Below are positions 31,285-38,702 of a stretch of 64,000 nucleotides of DNA, piece after piece. The position numbers and the translations under genes are program-made. Source of the stretch: Polaromonas sp. JS666 (GTDB lineage: Bacteria; Pseudomonadota; Gammaproteobacteria; Burkholderiales; Burkholderiaceae_C); NCBI RefSeq assembly GCF_900103405.1, contig NZ_FNHX01000007.1, positions 1-64,000 on the forward strand. Direction: 5' to 3'. The notes under the pieces are model-generated. The model was not told where the DNA came from. It worked only from the letters and a program-made list of their open reading frames with translations, and ran no database searches. How positions within the stretch are numbered: position 1 is the first letter of the stretch; the number at the start of each line of letters is the position of its first letter.

Positions 31285-31343
31285 AAATTGAATCGCACCC
31301 ACCAAATTGAGCTGCAGGTTTTGCAGCCTGCAATAGGTTAGAT
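31285..31343 (+). repeat. Truncated attC-like site, right half
   Basis: Ends with an exact right core GTTAGAT (31337-31343) four bases before the next gene's ATG, preceded by a CTGCAGG-TTTT-GCAGCCTGCA palindromic tip. No matching left core is found. Confidence 0.45.
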
Positions 31344-31346
31344 GCC

Positions 31347-31658
31347 ATGGGGACAGCTTTTTTTCTCATCGTCGGATTTTTTGTTGCCGGTTTTGTACTG
31401 GGTGCCCTAGTTAACCATCCGAATGAGCAGCCAGCTGGCCGACTGAGAAAAATAGTGGGTGTCGTTTGGATAGTTTGGACGGTTCTTTGTGCCGTGATCG
31501 AAGCGAGCCTATTGCATAAGGTATGTCCACCAGGTGGGTGTGTGGGGTTTCTTGCCTTCAGCTCAATATTGGGGATGCTCTTAGGCTGGCTTGGCTTGGG
31601 TTTTTGCGCAACTTGGGGCTTCTATGTCGCCCGCAGCTACCTGCGCAGTCATCCATGA
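31347..31658 (+). CDS. Island gene F, small membrane protein
   Basis: 103 residues with three predicted transmembrane helices (about 3-22, 36-54, 65-90). There are two cysteines in a loop (CPPGGCVGF). I do not recognise the family. ATG follows an attC-type core by four bases. It ends before ACGCCCC/GGGGCGT, a short inverted repeat (31664-31692) that may be the last, strongly reduced attC. Last gene of the array. Confidence 0.65.
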   Translation: MGTAFFLIVGFFVAGFVLGALVNHPNEQPAGRLRKIVGVVWIVWTVLCAVIEASLLHKVCPPGGCVGFLAFSSILGMLLGWLGLGFCATWGFYVARSYLRSHP

Positions 31659-31663
31659 AGCTC

Positions 31664-31700
31664 ACGCCCCGCAGTTCAATGGAGAGGGGCGTCGCGTTCT
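31664..31700 (+). repeat. Small inverted repeat at the right end of the array
   Basis: ACGCCCC and GGGGCGT are perfect seven-base arms about 15 bases apart, followed by CGCGTTCTTGCC. It might be a decayed attC; alternatively a weak hairpin between convergent genes. Confidence 0.35.
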
Positions 31701-31704
31701 TGCC

Positions 31705-32148
31705 TCAATAAGTTTTGTAGGGCAAAAACTTCCCAGACAACACCACATTGACCCTATCCCCCTTGGGATCAGGCTCGCGCACGATGTCCATGCTGAAGTC
31801 AATGGCGCTCATGATGCCGTCGCCGAATTCCTCGTGAATCAGTTCCTTGATCGTCGTGCCGTAGACGCTCACGATTTCATACCAGCGGTAGATCAGCGGG
31901 TCGGTGGGTACGGGCGTGGGCAGCGAGCCCTTGTAGGGCACAACCTGCAGCCATTTTTGCTCTTCGGCCGTGAGGCCGAATATCTTGCCAATCACTTTCG
32001 CCTGCTTGGCGTCAAAAGTCATCTGGCCCAGGCAGCCGGCGGTTGTCCATTCCTTGCTGAGGCCGACTTTTTTGGCGACGGACTCCCAGGTGATGCCTTT
32101 GCTGACTTTGGTGGCGATGATTTTTTCGGTGATGTCGTTGCGGTTCAT
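31705..32148 (-). CDS. cynS: Cyanate hydratase (cyanase)
   Basis: Converts cyanate and bicarbonate to ammonia and carbon dioxide, detoxifying cyanate and supplying nitrogen. 147 residues from ATG 32148, preceded by AGGAG. N-terminal helical domain (KGITWESVAKKVGLSKEWTT) and C-terminal catalytic domain with the arginine and glutamate of IYRWYEIVSVYGTTIKE and the serine of FGDGIMSAIDFSMD, matching E. coli Arg96, Glu99 and Ser122. No carbonic anhydrase (cynT) or cyanate transporter is adjacent. Its 3' end is partly duplicated inside the neighbouring cassette array. Confidence 0.95.
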   Translation of the reverse strand: MNRNDITEKIIATKVSKGITWESVAKKVGLSKEWTTAGCLGQMTFDAKQAKVIGKIFGLTAEEQKWLQVVPYKGSLPTPVPTDPLIYRWYEIVSVYGTTIKELIHEEFGDGIMSAIDFSMDIVREPDPKGDRVNVVLSGKFLPYKTY

Positions 32149-32309
32149 GGTTTGGCTCCTGTGTTGGGATGCCATAGCAAGCCTCATGCCCTGGCTTGTG
32201 CCTTCCTCGCGTGCATCACATGGATCGAATGCGCCAAGGCGGTGCAAAATCCCCTGAAAAGCGGCGCGCCGGGCTGAAGTTGGTGCCATTCAAGGGCGAT
32301 CAACAGGCG

Positions 32310-34127
32310 CTAGCCCCGGGAAAAGCGGGTTGCAAGTTTCCAGCTGCCGTCTGCCTTGGGCTTTCCGGATACCACCAGCTGGCGAACGTTGGGATTCGGC
32401 TGGTCGAAGTCGCGGCGGGGCGCGGAAATATCGAGTACGTCCAGCTGGATGGCGTTGCCTTCAAACTGCACGGTCAGGCGCTTGCCCTTTTGGGCCAGAA
32501 ACGCGGTAGTGCCCTCCAGCCTGACCTCAGCCTCGGTGGCCATCGCCCACCGGACCGTGCTGTCGGGGCGGGCTCCGAGAAGCTCGTCGTCGAGTTGCAC
32601 CGCATCGTCCAGGAAACGGGCGCGGCGGGTGGCCCGCGTGACCTGGCCCGGTAAAAGCGCGGGGGTCAGGTCTATCAAGGCCTCGCGCTCGGCAACCATG
32701 CGCAGCGTGGCCATGCCGCGGGCGCTGTGTGCCTGGCCGTCCAGCGTCAGTGTGTTGTGCGCTTCGGCTGACAGCCTGAAGACCCGCCAGCGTGACGAAC
32801 CCGGCTTCATGTTCCACAGGTCTATGCCGCGTGATTCCAGGCTGCTGTAGTCCTGCATGCCGAGGTCCTTGGCCCAGCGCAGGCCATCCAGGTCGAGCAC
32901 AAAACTGCCCGCATCCATGTGCGCATGGCTGTGCGCTGCACCGCCCGCCTTGATGGCGAACCACCACGCGTTGGGATCGGACCATGATGAGCGCCAGATA
33001 GCGAGCGGCTGCGCCCCCTGGCCCGAGAAACTGGTGGGCGCGGTATTTCCACCTGTTTTTGTGGGCCACCACAACACCGAGAGAGGCGCGAAGCGGTCGG
33101 ACAGGCCCTGCCTGTCGCGGATCATCTGGCGCTTGGCCGTCACCAGCGCGGGCTGATCCAGCTCACGCGCCAGGTAGACGATGGCGCATGGCAGTTCCTG
33201 CCCCTCGTTGCTGTCGGCAAAATTGAAATACTTCCCGGACGGGCCGATGGCGTGTGCATAGAACTCGGCGCTGCGCTTGAATCCAGGCGCATCCAGCAAG
33301 CCCCAATCGCGGTCCGTGCTGCCGTCCCTGTTGTTGCCGCGCAGTGCGGCGGCCAGCAGTACCGTATAGCTGCTTCCATAGCTCCAGTAGTCCGGCCCCT
33401 CCGGGTAGACCCCGTCCGGGCGGTAGGCCTTCAGTCCGATGAATACGCCTTGATGCGCCGCCGCGAGAAGGTCGGCTGCAAGTGCGGGTTCATCGTCCTC
33501 CACGGCCAGCGCCCCGAGGACCATGCCGCCGATGCAAACCTGGTTCCAGTTGTTGGTGGACCTGAACGTGATGTGGCCTTTGCGCGCCTGGGCAATGCCC
33601 TTGTCGACCATCGCGGTGCGCAGGGCGGCACGGTCATAGTCCGACAGGTCGTTGAAAAGCCAGCTGTAGGAAATGGCCATGCCTGTGGTCATTTCGGCGA
33701 GGTCCAGGTAGTGATCTGGATGCCAGTCGCTGAATGCGGCGACGGCGAGCATTTCCTGCCGGGCGCGGTCCAGAAAAACCCGCTCCCTGGTCACCCGGTA
33801 AGCGAAGGCCCACTGCAGGCTTCGGCGGATGAACTCGCGCGAGACACCGAGCAGGCGGCCGTCTTCGAGTGTGTGCTCCAGCGAAGGCAGGGCCATGTCA
33901 CTGCGAGCGCGTGCCAGCAGTGCTGCGTTGAAACGGCCAAGATCAGGGTCTGCCTTGCATCGATCGGCCAGGGAGGACCAATCGCTTTCGCTTGCAAGCA
34001 GTGGCGGGTGAGCTTGAACTTGCTCTGTCGGCGGCGATTCGACAACCGCCTGCATGCTTCCGCACCCAGCCAACGGGGCAGTGGCCGGCAACATCGCTGC
34101 AAGAACCTCACGGCGGTTGAAAGGCAT
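32310..34127 (-). CDS. Heparinase II/III-family lyase, lipoprotein
   Basis: Polysaccharide lyase-like protein of 605 residues. The N-terminus has twin arginines (NRREVLAAMLPATAPLAGCG) with a lipobox LAGC, so it is an envelope lipoprotein. An alpha-helical toroid spans about 40-340 (FRSTNNWNQVCIGGM, YPEGPDYWSYGSSYTVLLAA). A beta-sandwich domain follows, with the family signature AGGAAHSHAHMDAGSFVLDL. Candidate catalytic residues are the Asn-Asn-Trp-Asn region, Tyr and these histidines. Family members degrade uronate-containing polymers; the substrate here is unknown. No surrounding polysaccharide cluster is visible. Confidence 0.85.
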   Translation of the reverse strand: MPFNRREVLAAMLPATAPLAGCGSMQAVVESPPTEQVQAHPPLLASESDWSSLADRCKADPDLGRFNAALLARARSDMALPSLEHTLEDGRLLGVSREFIRRSLQWAFAYRVTRERVFLDRARQEMLAVAAFSDWHPDHYLDLAEMTTGMAISYSWLFNDLSDYDRAALRTAMVDKGIAQARKGHITFRSTNNWNQVCIGGMVLGALAVEDDEPALAADLLAAAHQGVFIGLKAYRPDGVYPEGPDYWSYGSSYTVLLAAALRGNNRDGSTDRDWGLLDAPGFKRSAEFYAHAIGPSGKYFNFADSNEGQELPCAIVYLARELDQPALVTAKRQMIRDRQGLSDRFAPLSVLWWPTKTGGNTAPTSFSGQGAQPLAIWRSSWSDPNAWWFAIKAGGAAHSHAHMDAGSFVLDLDGLRWAKDLGMQDYSSLESRGIDLWNMKPGSSRWRVFRLSAEAHNTLTLDGQAHSARGMATLRMVAEREALIDLTPALLPGQVTRATRRARFLDDAVQLDDELLGARPDSTVRWAMATEAEVRLEGTTAFLAQKGKRLTVQFEGNAIQLDVLDISAPRRDFDQPNPNVRQLVVSGKPKADGSWKLATRFSRG

Positions 34128-34197
34128 CCTTTTTGTCCTTCACCTTTTTGTCGTTCATTCAGATTGCGTTGGCTTTACACCCCGGACAGGGCTTTGA

Positions 34198-34791
34198 CTA
34201 CTCCGTAAATTCAGTAAACATCGGCTCAGGGCAACGCCCGTTTGCACCATTGCGTGCGTAGTAGTTCCAGCGCCAGGCCATTTCGGTGTTGTCCCGGCAG
34301 GCCGCGCCTTTGTACAGCTTGCCATAAGTGGCCCTCGCACCTGAGGACGACCGGTAACTGTCCAGCGTTTCAGTGACCAGCACACCGTCTTTGGGGTAGA
34401 CCTTCAGCACGCCAAACGACGCATTGCTCGGGATGTCGTATTCAACATACAGTTCGGTCCGCTCAGGGTCGGGGTAGGCCTTCTCTACCAGGATAAAAAC
34501 CGCCTGCTGTTGCGCCACCAGTTCTTGCTGCGTCAGGTGGTTAAAGGTTTGGGACTGGACTTTTTTGCCGAATTTCAGCGCCGGGCCCAGCACCAGCAAA
34601 GGTTTGCGCTCGCCCGCGGCGGCGGGGTTGAAGCGATGCAGAAGCGGCTTTTTAAACCGGTTCACGACAGCCGAGAAGATTTCGTCGTCGCTAAAGTTCT
34701 GGTTCTGCAGCTCCAAGGCCCGAACAGGGCTTGCGGCACATAGCAGCATGGCCGCCATGAATATGTGTGGTTTGAAAGAGGTCATCACCAA
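34198..34791 (-). CDS. Exported protein of unknown function
   Basis: 197 residues with a signal peptide ending SPVRA (about residue 25). The mature part is soluble and contains LELQNQNFSDDEIFSAVVNR and a C-terminal pair of cysteines (ACRDNTEMAWRWNYYA, GRCPEP) that could form a disulfide. The start could be the ATG at 34791 or at 34785. I do not recognise the family. It is divergent from the lipoprotein gene at 34883. Confidence 0.75.
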   Translation of the reverse strand: MVMTSFKPHIFMAAMLLCAASPVRALELQNQNFSDDEIFSAVVNRFKKPLLHRFNPAAAGERKPLLVLGPALKFGKKVQSQTFNHLTQQELVAQQQAVFILVEKAYPDPERTELYVEYDIPSNASFGVLKVYPKDGVLVTETLDSYRSSSGARATYGKLYKGAACRDNTEMAWRWNYYARNGANGRCPEPMFTEFTE

Positions 34792-34882
34792 AGCTTACCA
34801 AGCAAGGCGCCCGGGGTTGGAGCGATGCTCGGTCTGCGAAGCGCGCCAAGGCAGATCCATGAATCGCTGTAAAGTCCAAGGC

Positions 34883-35425
34883 ATGCTTACGATTTTCGGG
34901 GGCGCCGCGCGCTCCTTGCCGCGGCCGTCCGCCGCTTTTTTCCTGACAGCGATAGCCGTGCTCGCCGCCTGCAGCCCCAGCCTGAACTGGCGCGAAGTGC
35001 GGCCCGAGGGCACGCGCCTGGCGCTGCTGCTGCCCTGCAAACCCGACAAGGCGCAAAAAACCGTGCCCCTGGGCGGGCCGGCGACGCCGCTGTCCATGCT
35101 GGGCTGTGATGCCGGCGGCGCGACCTTTGCCGTGGCGGTGGCGCAGCTCGGTGATGCGGCCCAGGCCGCGCCCGTGCTCGCGCAGTGGCAAAGCCTGGCG
35201 CTGGCGAACATGAAAGCCGGGCCCGCGCAGGTGGCGCCGCTCAAGGTTTCCGGCGCGGCCGCCGTGCTGGTCAAGGCCCAGGGCAGTCGCCCCGACGGCG
35301 CGGTGGTCGAGGGGCAGGCCGCTTATTTCGCCCAGGGAGCGCAAGTCTTCCAGGTGGTGCTGTATGCGGACCGCATTGCGCCCGAAGTCGCCGAGACCTT
35401 TTTCTCCAGCCTGAAATTCGAATGA
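34883..35425 (+). CDS. Small lipoprotein of unknown function
   Basis: 180 residues from ATG 34883. The signal peptide ends in a lipobox VLAAC, so it is membrane-anchored in the envelope. The mature part has a strand-rich pattern (GTRLALLLPCKPDKAQKTVP, GCDAGGATFAVAVAQL). No known catalytic motif. An ATG at 34859 is an alternative start. Its stop overlaps the start of the MFS gene by ATGA, so both are translated together. Confidence 0.75.
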   Translation: MLTIFGGAARSLPRPSAAFFLTAIAVLAACSPSLNWREVRPEGTRLALLLPCKPDKAQKTVPLGGPATPLSMLGCDAGGATFAVAVAQLGDAAQAAPVLAQWQSLALANMKAGPAQVAPLKVSGAAAVLVKAQGSRPDGAVVEGQAAYFAQGAQVFQVVLYADRIAPEVAETFFSSLKFE

Positions 35426-36720
35426 CAAGCGCCGAAACCTCCATGTCCGCCGCGCACAATGCATCGGCCGCGCCGTCCGAACCCGGCCGGCTGGATGCCT
35501 GGACGGGCACCATCGTGTTCCTGGCCTTTGCTGCCGCCTACTTTTGCTCGGCGCTGGTGCGGGCCATCACGGCCACCCTGTCTCCCGTGCTGACGCAGGA
35601 GTTTTCGCTGCATGCGCGCGACCTGGGGCTGCTGGCGGGCGGTTATTTCCTGGGTTTTGCGGCCACGCAGCTGCCGCTGGGCACCTGGCTGGACCGCCAT
35701 GGGCCCAAGCGCGTGATCCTGAGTTTTTTAAGCATTGCGGTGCTGGGCTGCCTGGCGTTTTCGCTGGCCACGAGTTTTGCCTGGCTGCTGGCGGCGCGTG
35801 TGCTGGTGGGCATGGGCGTGAGCGCCTGCCTGATGGCGCCGCTCACGGGCTACCGCCGCTGGTTCGAGCCGGCCACGGTCTTGCGCGCCAATTCCTGGAT
35901 GCTGATGACGGGCTCGCTGGGCATGCTGGCCTCCACCCTGCCGGTGCAGTGGCTGATGCCGGTCACGGGCTGGCGGCCGCTGTTCTGGATCCTCGCGGCC
36001 ATGATTGTGCTGTCCATGGCCGCCATCGCCTGGGTGGCGCCCGTGTGGAAAACCGGCCATGCCGCGGGGCCGGCCGGGGAGGCTGAAGAGTCCGGTTACG
36101 CGCCCATCTGGCGCAGCCGCTATTTCCGCAAGATGACGCCCATGGCCTTTTTTAACTACGGCGGGCTGGTCGCGGTGCAGACCTTGTGGGCCGGGCCCTG
36201 GATGGTCAAGGTGGCGGGCTACACGCCGCTTGAGGCCGCCACCGGCCTCTTTTATATCAATGCCACCATGCTGCTGACCTTCTGGAGTTGGGGCATGGTC
36301 AATCCCTGGCTGTCGCGCCAGGGCTGGTCGGCCGACCGGCTGATCACCTGGGGCGTGCCGCTCAGCATCGCGGTGCTGGCCTTTAACATCGCGGCCGGCG
36401 CGTCCACCGGCTGGCTGGGCTGGGCGCTGTTCTGCATGGGCTGCAGCGTCATGGGCTTGGCGCAGCCGGCGGTGGGCATGGCCTTCAAGCCTTCGCTGGC
36501 GGGGCGGGCGCTGTCGGCCTACAACCTCATGATTTTTGCCGGCGTGTTTGTCGTGCAGTGGGGCATAGGCCTGCTGATCGACGTGTTCGCCGCCCTGGGC
36601 CTGGGCACGCTGGCGAGCTTCCAGGCGGCCATGGGGGTGTTATTGTGTTGTTGTATCGCCTCATATGGGTATTTCCTCAGTGTGCGCGCCGATAATTCAG
36701 TGGAACCCGAAAACCCATGA
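35422..36720 (+). CDS. Major facilitator superfamily transporter
   Basis: 432-residue inner-membrane transporter with about 12 transmembrane helices. The MFS loop 2-3 motif appears as GTWLDRHGPKRVIL. Other helix stretches are LGCLAFSLATSFAWLLAARV and MGVGVSACLMAPLTGYRRW-type segments. I chose ATG 35422 because it overlaps the lipoprotein stop and avoids a leader that merely reads through that gene. The substrate is unknown. Its stop overlaps the EIIA start by ATGA, tying it to the PTS genes. Confidence 0.9.
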   Translation: MTSAETSMSAAHNASAAPSEPGRLDAWTGTIVFLAFAAAYFCSALVRAITATLSPVLTQEFSLHARDLGLLAGGYFLGFAATQLPLGTWLDRHGPKRVILSFLSIAVLGCLAFSLATSFAWLLAARVLVGMGVSACLMAPLTGYRRWFEPATVLRANSWMLMTGSLGMLASTLPVQWLMPVTGWRPLFWILAAMIVLSMAAIAWVAPVWKTGHAAGPAGEAEESGYAPIWRSRYFRKMTPMAFFNYGGLVAVQTLWAGPWMVKVAGYTPLEAATGLFYINATMLLTFWSWGMVNPWLSRQGWSADRLITWGVPLSIAVLAFNIAAGASTGWLGWALFCMGCSVMGLAQPAVGMAFKPSLAGRALSAYNLMIFAGVFVVQWGIGLLIDVFAALGLGTLASFQAAMGVLLCCCIASYGYFLSVRADNSVEPENP

Positions 36721-37160
36721 ACGGCATCTTCATCATCGCCCACGCCCCGCTGGCCTCCGCCTTGCGCCAGTGCGTGCTGCATGTCTTCCCCGACAACGCG
36801 CCCGGCGTCGCCGCGCTGGACGTGCAGCCGAACATGCCGCCCGAGGAAACCCTGGCCCAGGCCCGCATCATGCTGGCCCAGCTGGGCACCTCGCATGCGC
36901 TGGTGCTGGCCGACGTCTTTGGGGCCACGCCCTGCAACGTGGCGCAAAAGCTCGTCGACGGCGTTCATTCCAAACTTATCACCGGCATCAACCTGCCCAT
37001 GCTGCTGCGCACCGTGTCCTACCGGCACGAGTCGCTGGACGCCCTGGTGGCGCGCGCCCTCGTCGGGGCCACGCAGGGCGTGATGCAGGTCGCCATTACC
37101 GCACCGCAAAACCAGGTGCGCCGAAACCATGATCAAGACCAGCACGAACATCAGCAATAA
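36717..37160 (+). CDS. PTS EIIA component, mannose type
   Basis: Phospho-acceptor of the phosphotransferase chain EI-HPr-EIIA. 147 residues with the phosphorylated histidine at about residue 9 (GIFIIAHAPLA). The domain continues through ADVFGATPCNVAQKL and INLPMLLRTVSY. No EIIB/EIIC permease genes lie nearby, as in the regulatory PTS of betaproteobacteria, where this EIIA controls metabolism rather than sugar import. It overlaps HPr by 32 bases. Confidence 0.92.
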   Translation: MNGIFIIAHAPLASALRQCVLHVFPDNAPGVAALDVQPNMPPEETLAQARIMLAQLGTSHALVLADVFGATPCNVAQKLVDGVHSKLITGINLPMLLRTVSYRHESLDALVARALVGATQGVMQVAITAPQNQVRRNHDQDQHEHQQ

Positions 37161-37398
37161 GCTGGGCCTGCACGCCCGCGCCTCCGCCAAACTCACCAAA
37201 CTCGCCGGCAGCTTCGGTTGCGAAGTCTGGATGAGCAAGGGCGAGCGCCGCGTCAATGCCAAAAGCATCATGGGCGTCATGATGCTGGCCGCCGGCCTGG
37301 GCAGCACCGTCGAGGTCGAGACCAACGGCAACGACGAGCAGGCCGCGATGGAGGCCATCCTGGCGCTGATCGCGGACAAGTTCGGTGAAGGTGAATGA
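37129..37398 (+). CDS. ptsH: Phosphocarrier protein HPr
   Basis: Carries phosphate from EI to EIIA. 89 residues with the active His15 in LGLHARAS and Ser46 in NAKSIMGVMMLAA, the site targeted by HPr kinase where present. The end EAILALIADKFGEGE is normal. Start lies within the end of the EIIA gene. Its stop overlaps the next, unrelated gene by ATGA; normally ptsI would follow directly. Confidence 0.96.
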   Translation: MIKTSTNISNKLGLHARASAKLTKLAGSFGCEVWMSKGERRVNAKSIMGVMMLAAGLGSTVEVETNGNDEQAAMEAILALIADKFGEGE

Positions 37399-38702
37399 AC
37401 GCACCGGCCAGGCCCATCACCCAAGCGCTGCCACTGCGGCGCATGACAGCCTGCGACCAGCCCGGATCTCTACCGCATAACTGGCGCCGCGCCGCGTTGC
37501 CGGCCGGCGCGCTGATGTTTTTACTCCCGGTTGTTTCAGCCTGGCCGGTGCCGGCTCAAGCTTTGAGCGCACGGCCGTTTGGCGAGGCGGTTCGGCAGCA
37601 GTTGGCATCGGGAAGTGGTTTTTTTCGCGGCGAGGCGGGGGAGCTGTTGCTGGCGCCGGATGGCCATTTCCGCCACGCTGCGGCATTGGCTCCTGACGGA
37701 GCCGGGCCATGGCTGGGTACCTGGAGCTTCAATGCCGACTCCGATGATCTCTGCCTGATGCCCTTGCCGGTGCAGGTGGCATTGCTGGCTGGCGGCAGGC
37801 CTGGCAAGCGCCCGCAGACTGTGCATTACAGTGCCGCGCTCGCTCGCGCCGGGCTGGTGGCTGATGGGGCGACTTTCGACGGGCCCGCGCAACTTAAGGC
37901 GCTTGCCGCGACGCCGGCCGTCGACATCCCCGCCAACGGCCGCGAAGCCAGCGCGATAACGCTGGACCGCGCGGCACGATTCATCCACGTGGCGGTTCCC
38001 GTGCGGCGTGAGAACCGCGAGGTCATTTACGCCACCTATCGCTTTCCGGTCACCAGGGATGCGGCGGTCTATCGCATTGTCTTGTCGGGCGTTTCAGCGC
38101 ACGGTGCCCCCCCGCATCCGCTCGCGGGTTGTCGGCCGCTGGCGGCGTTTGGCTTGTTCGACGTGCGCGGGCTTGAGGCCACGGAGCGCACGGCGCTGCA
38201 GGCGCAAATTCAGCAGACGCTGGCTGCGCTACCCGCCGAGCCGGACTATGTGCAAGGCCTGCCGCGTGCGCAACAGCAGCAATCCTGGCGCCGCATCCAA
38301 CCGCAAGACACCGGCCGCTTCTCCGTGCCGCAGACTGCCGTGCGGCTTACCGTGGGGCGCCGCCAGCCGGACCTTTACCAGGCTGCGACGGACGCCCTGA
38401 TGGAAGGGGGCCCCGCCTTCAGCCAGGATCGCACGGCCGCGCAGCTGTCCAGGCCCGATGAGCGTGTGCTGGGTACTGCAGCCGGACTGCAATCGCCTGC
38501 TGACTTTGACGTGGACATGCGCCTGCTGGGTGAAGGCCGGCTGGACATAGCCGTGCTGTCGCGGCGCACTCCGATGGAAATCAATGAAGAGCGCGCACGC
38601 TCTCGCGAGTTGTTCGATCGTGTCCTGAACGCATTCCCGATGCTGGCACCGGGCGGTCCGCGCAGCAAGTCGCCTTCCTCTACGCAGGATAAAAAATCAT
38701 GA
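37395..38702 (+). CDS. Unknown exported protein inserted between ptsH and ptsI
   Basis: 435 residues. I do not recognise the family. A long basic N-terminus leads into a hydrophobic segment LPAGALMFLLPVVSAWPVPA and cleavage-like AQA, indicating export. The mature protein is soluble with mixed strands, Arg/Gln-rich around PRAQQQQSWRRIQPQDTGRF. It overlaps ptsH by ATGA at its start and ptsI by ATGA at its end, so it is translated as part of the PTS operon. Its role there is unknown. An internal ATG at 37443 or 37515 could be the real start. Confidence 0.75.
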   Translation: MNAPARPITQALPLRRMTACDQPGSLPHNWRRAALPAGALMFLLPVVSAWPVPAQALSARPFGEAVRQQLASGSGFFRGEAGELLLAPDGHFRHAAALAPDGAGPWLGTWSFNADSDDLCLMPLPVQVALLAGGRPGKRPQTVHYSAALARAGLVADGATFDGPAQLKALAATPAVDIPANGREASAITLDRAARFIHVAVPVRRENREVIYATYRFPVTRDAAVYRIVLSGVSAHGAPPHPLAGCRPLAAFGLFDVRGLEATERTALQAQIQQTLAALPAEPDYVQGLPRAQQQQSWRRIQPQDTGRFSVPQTAVRLTVGRRQPDLYQAATDALMEGGPAFSQDRTAAQLSRPDERVLGTAAGLQSPADFDVDMRLLGEGRLDIAVLSRRTPMEINEERARSRELFDRVLNAFPMLAPGGPRSKSPSSTQDKKS

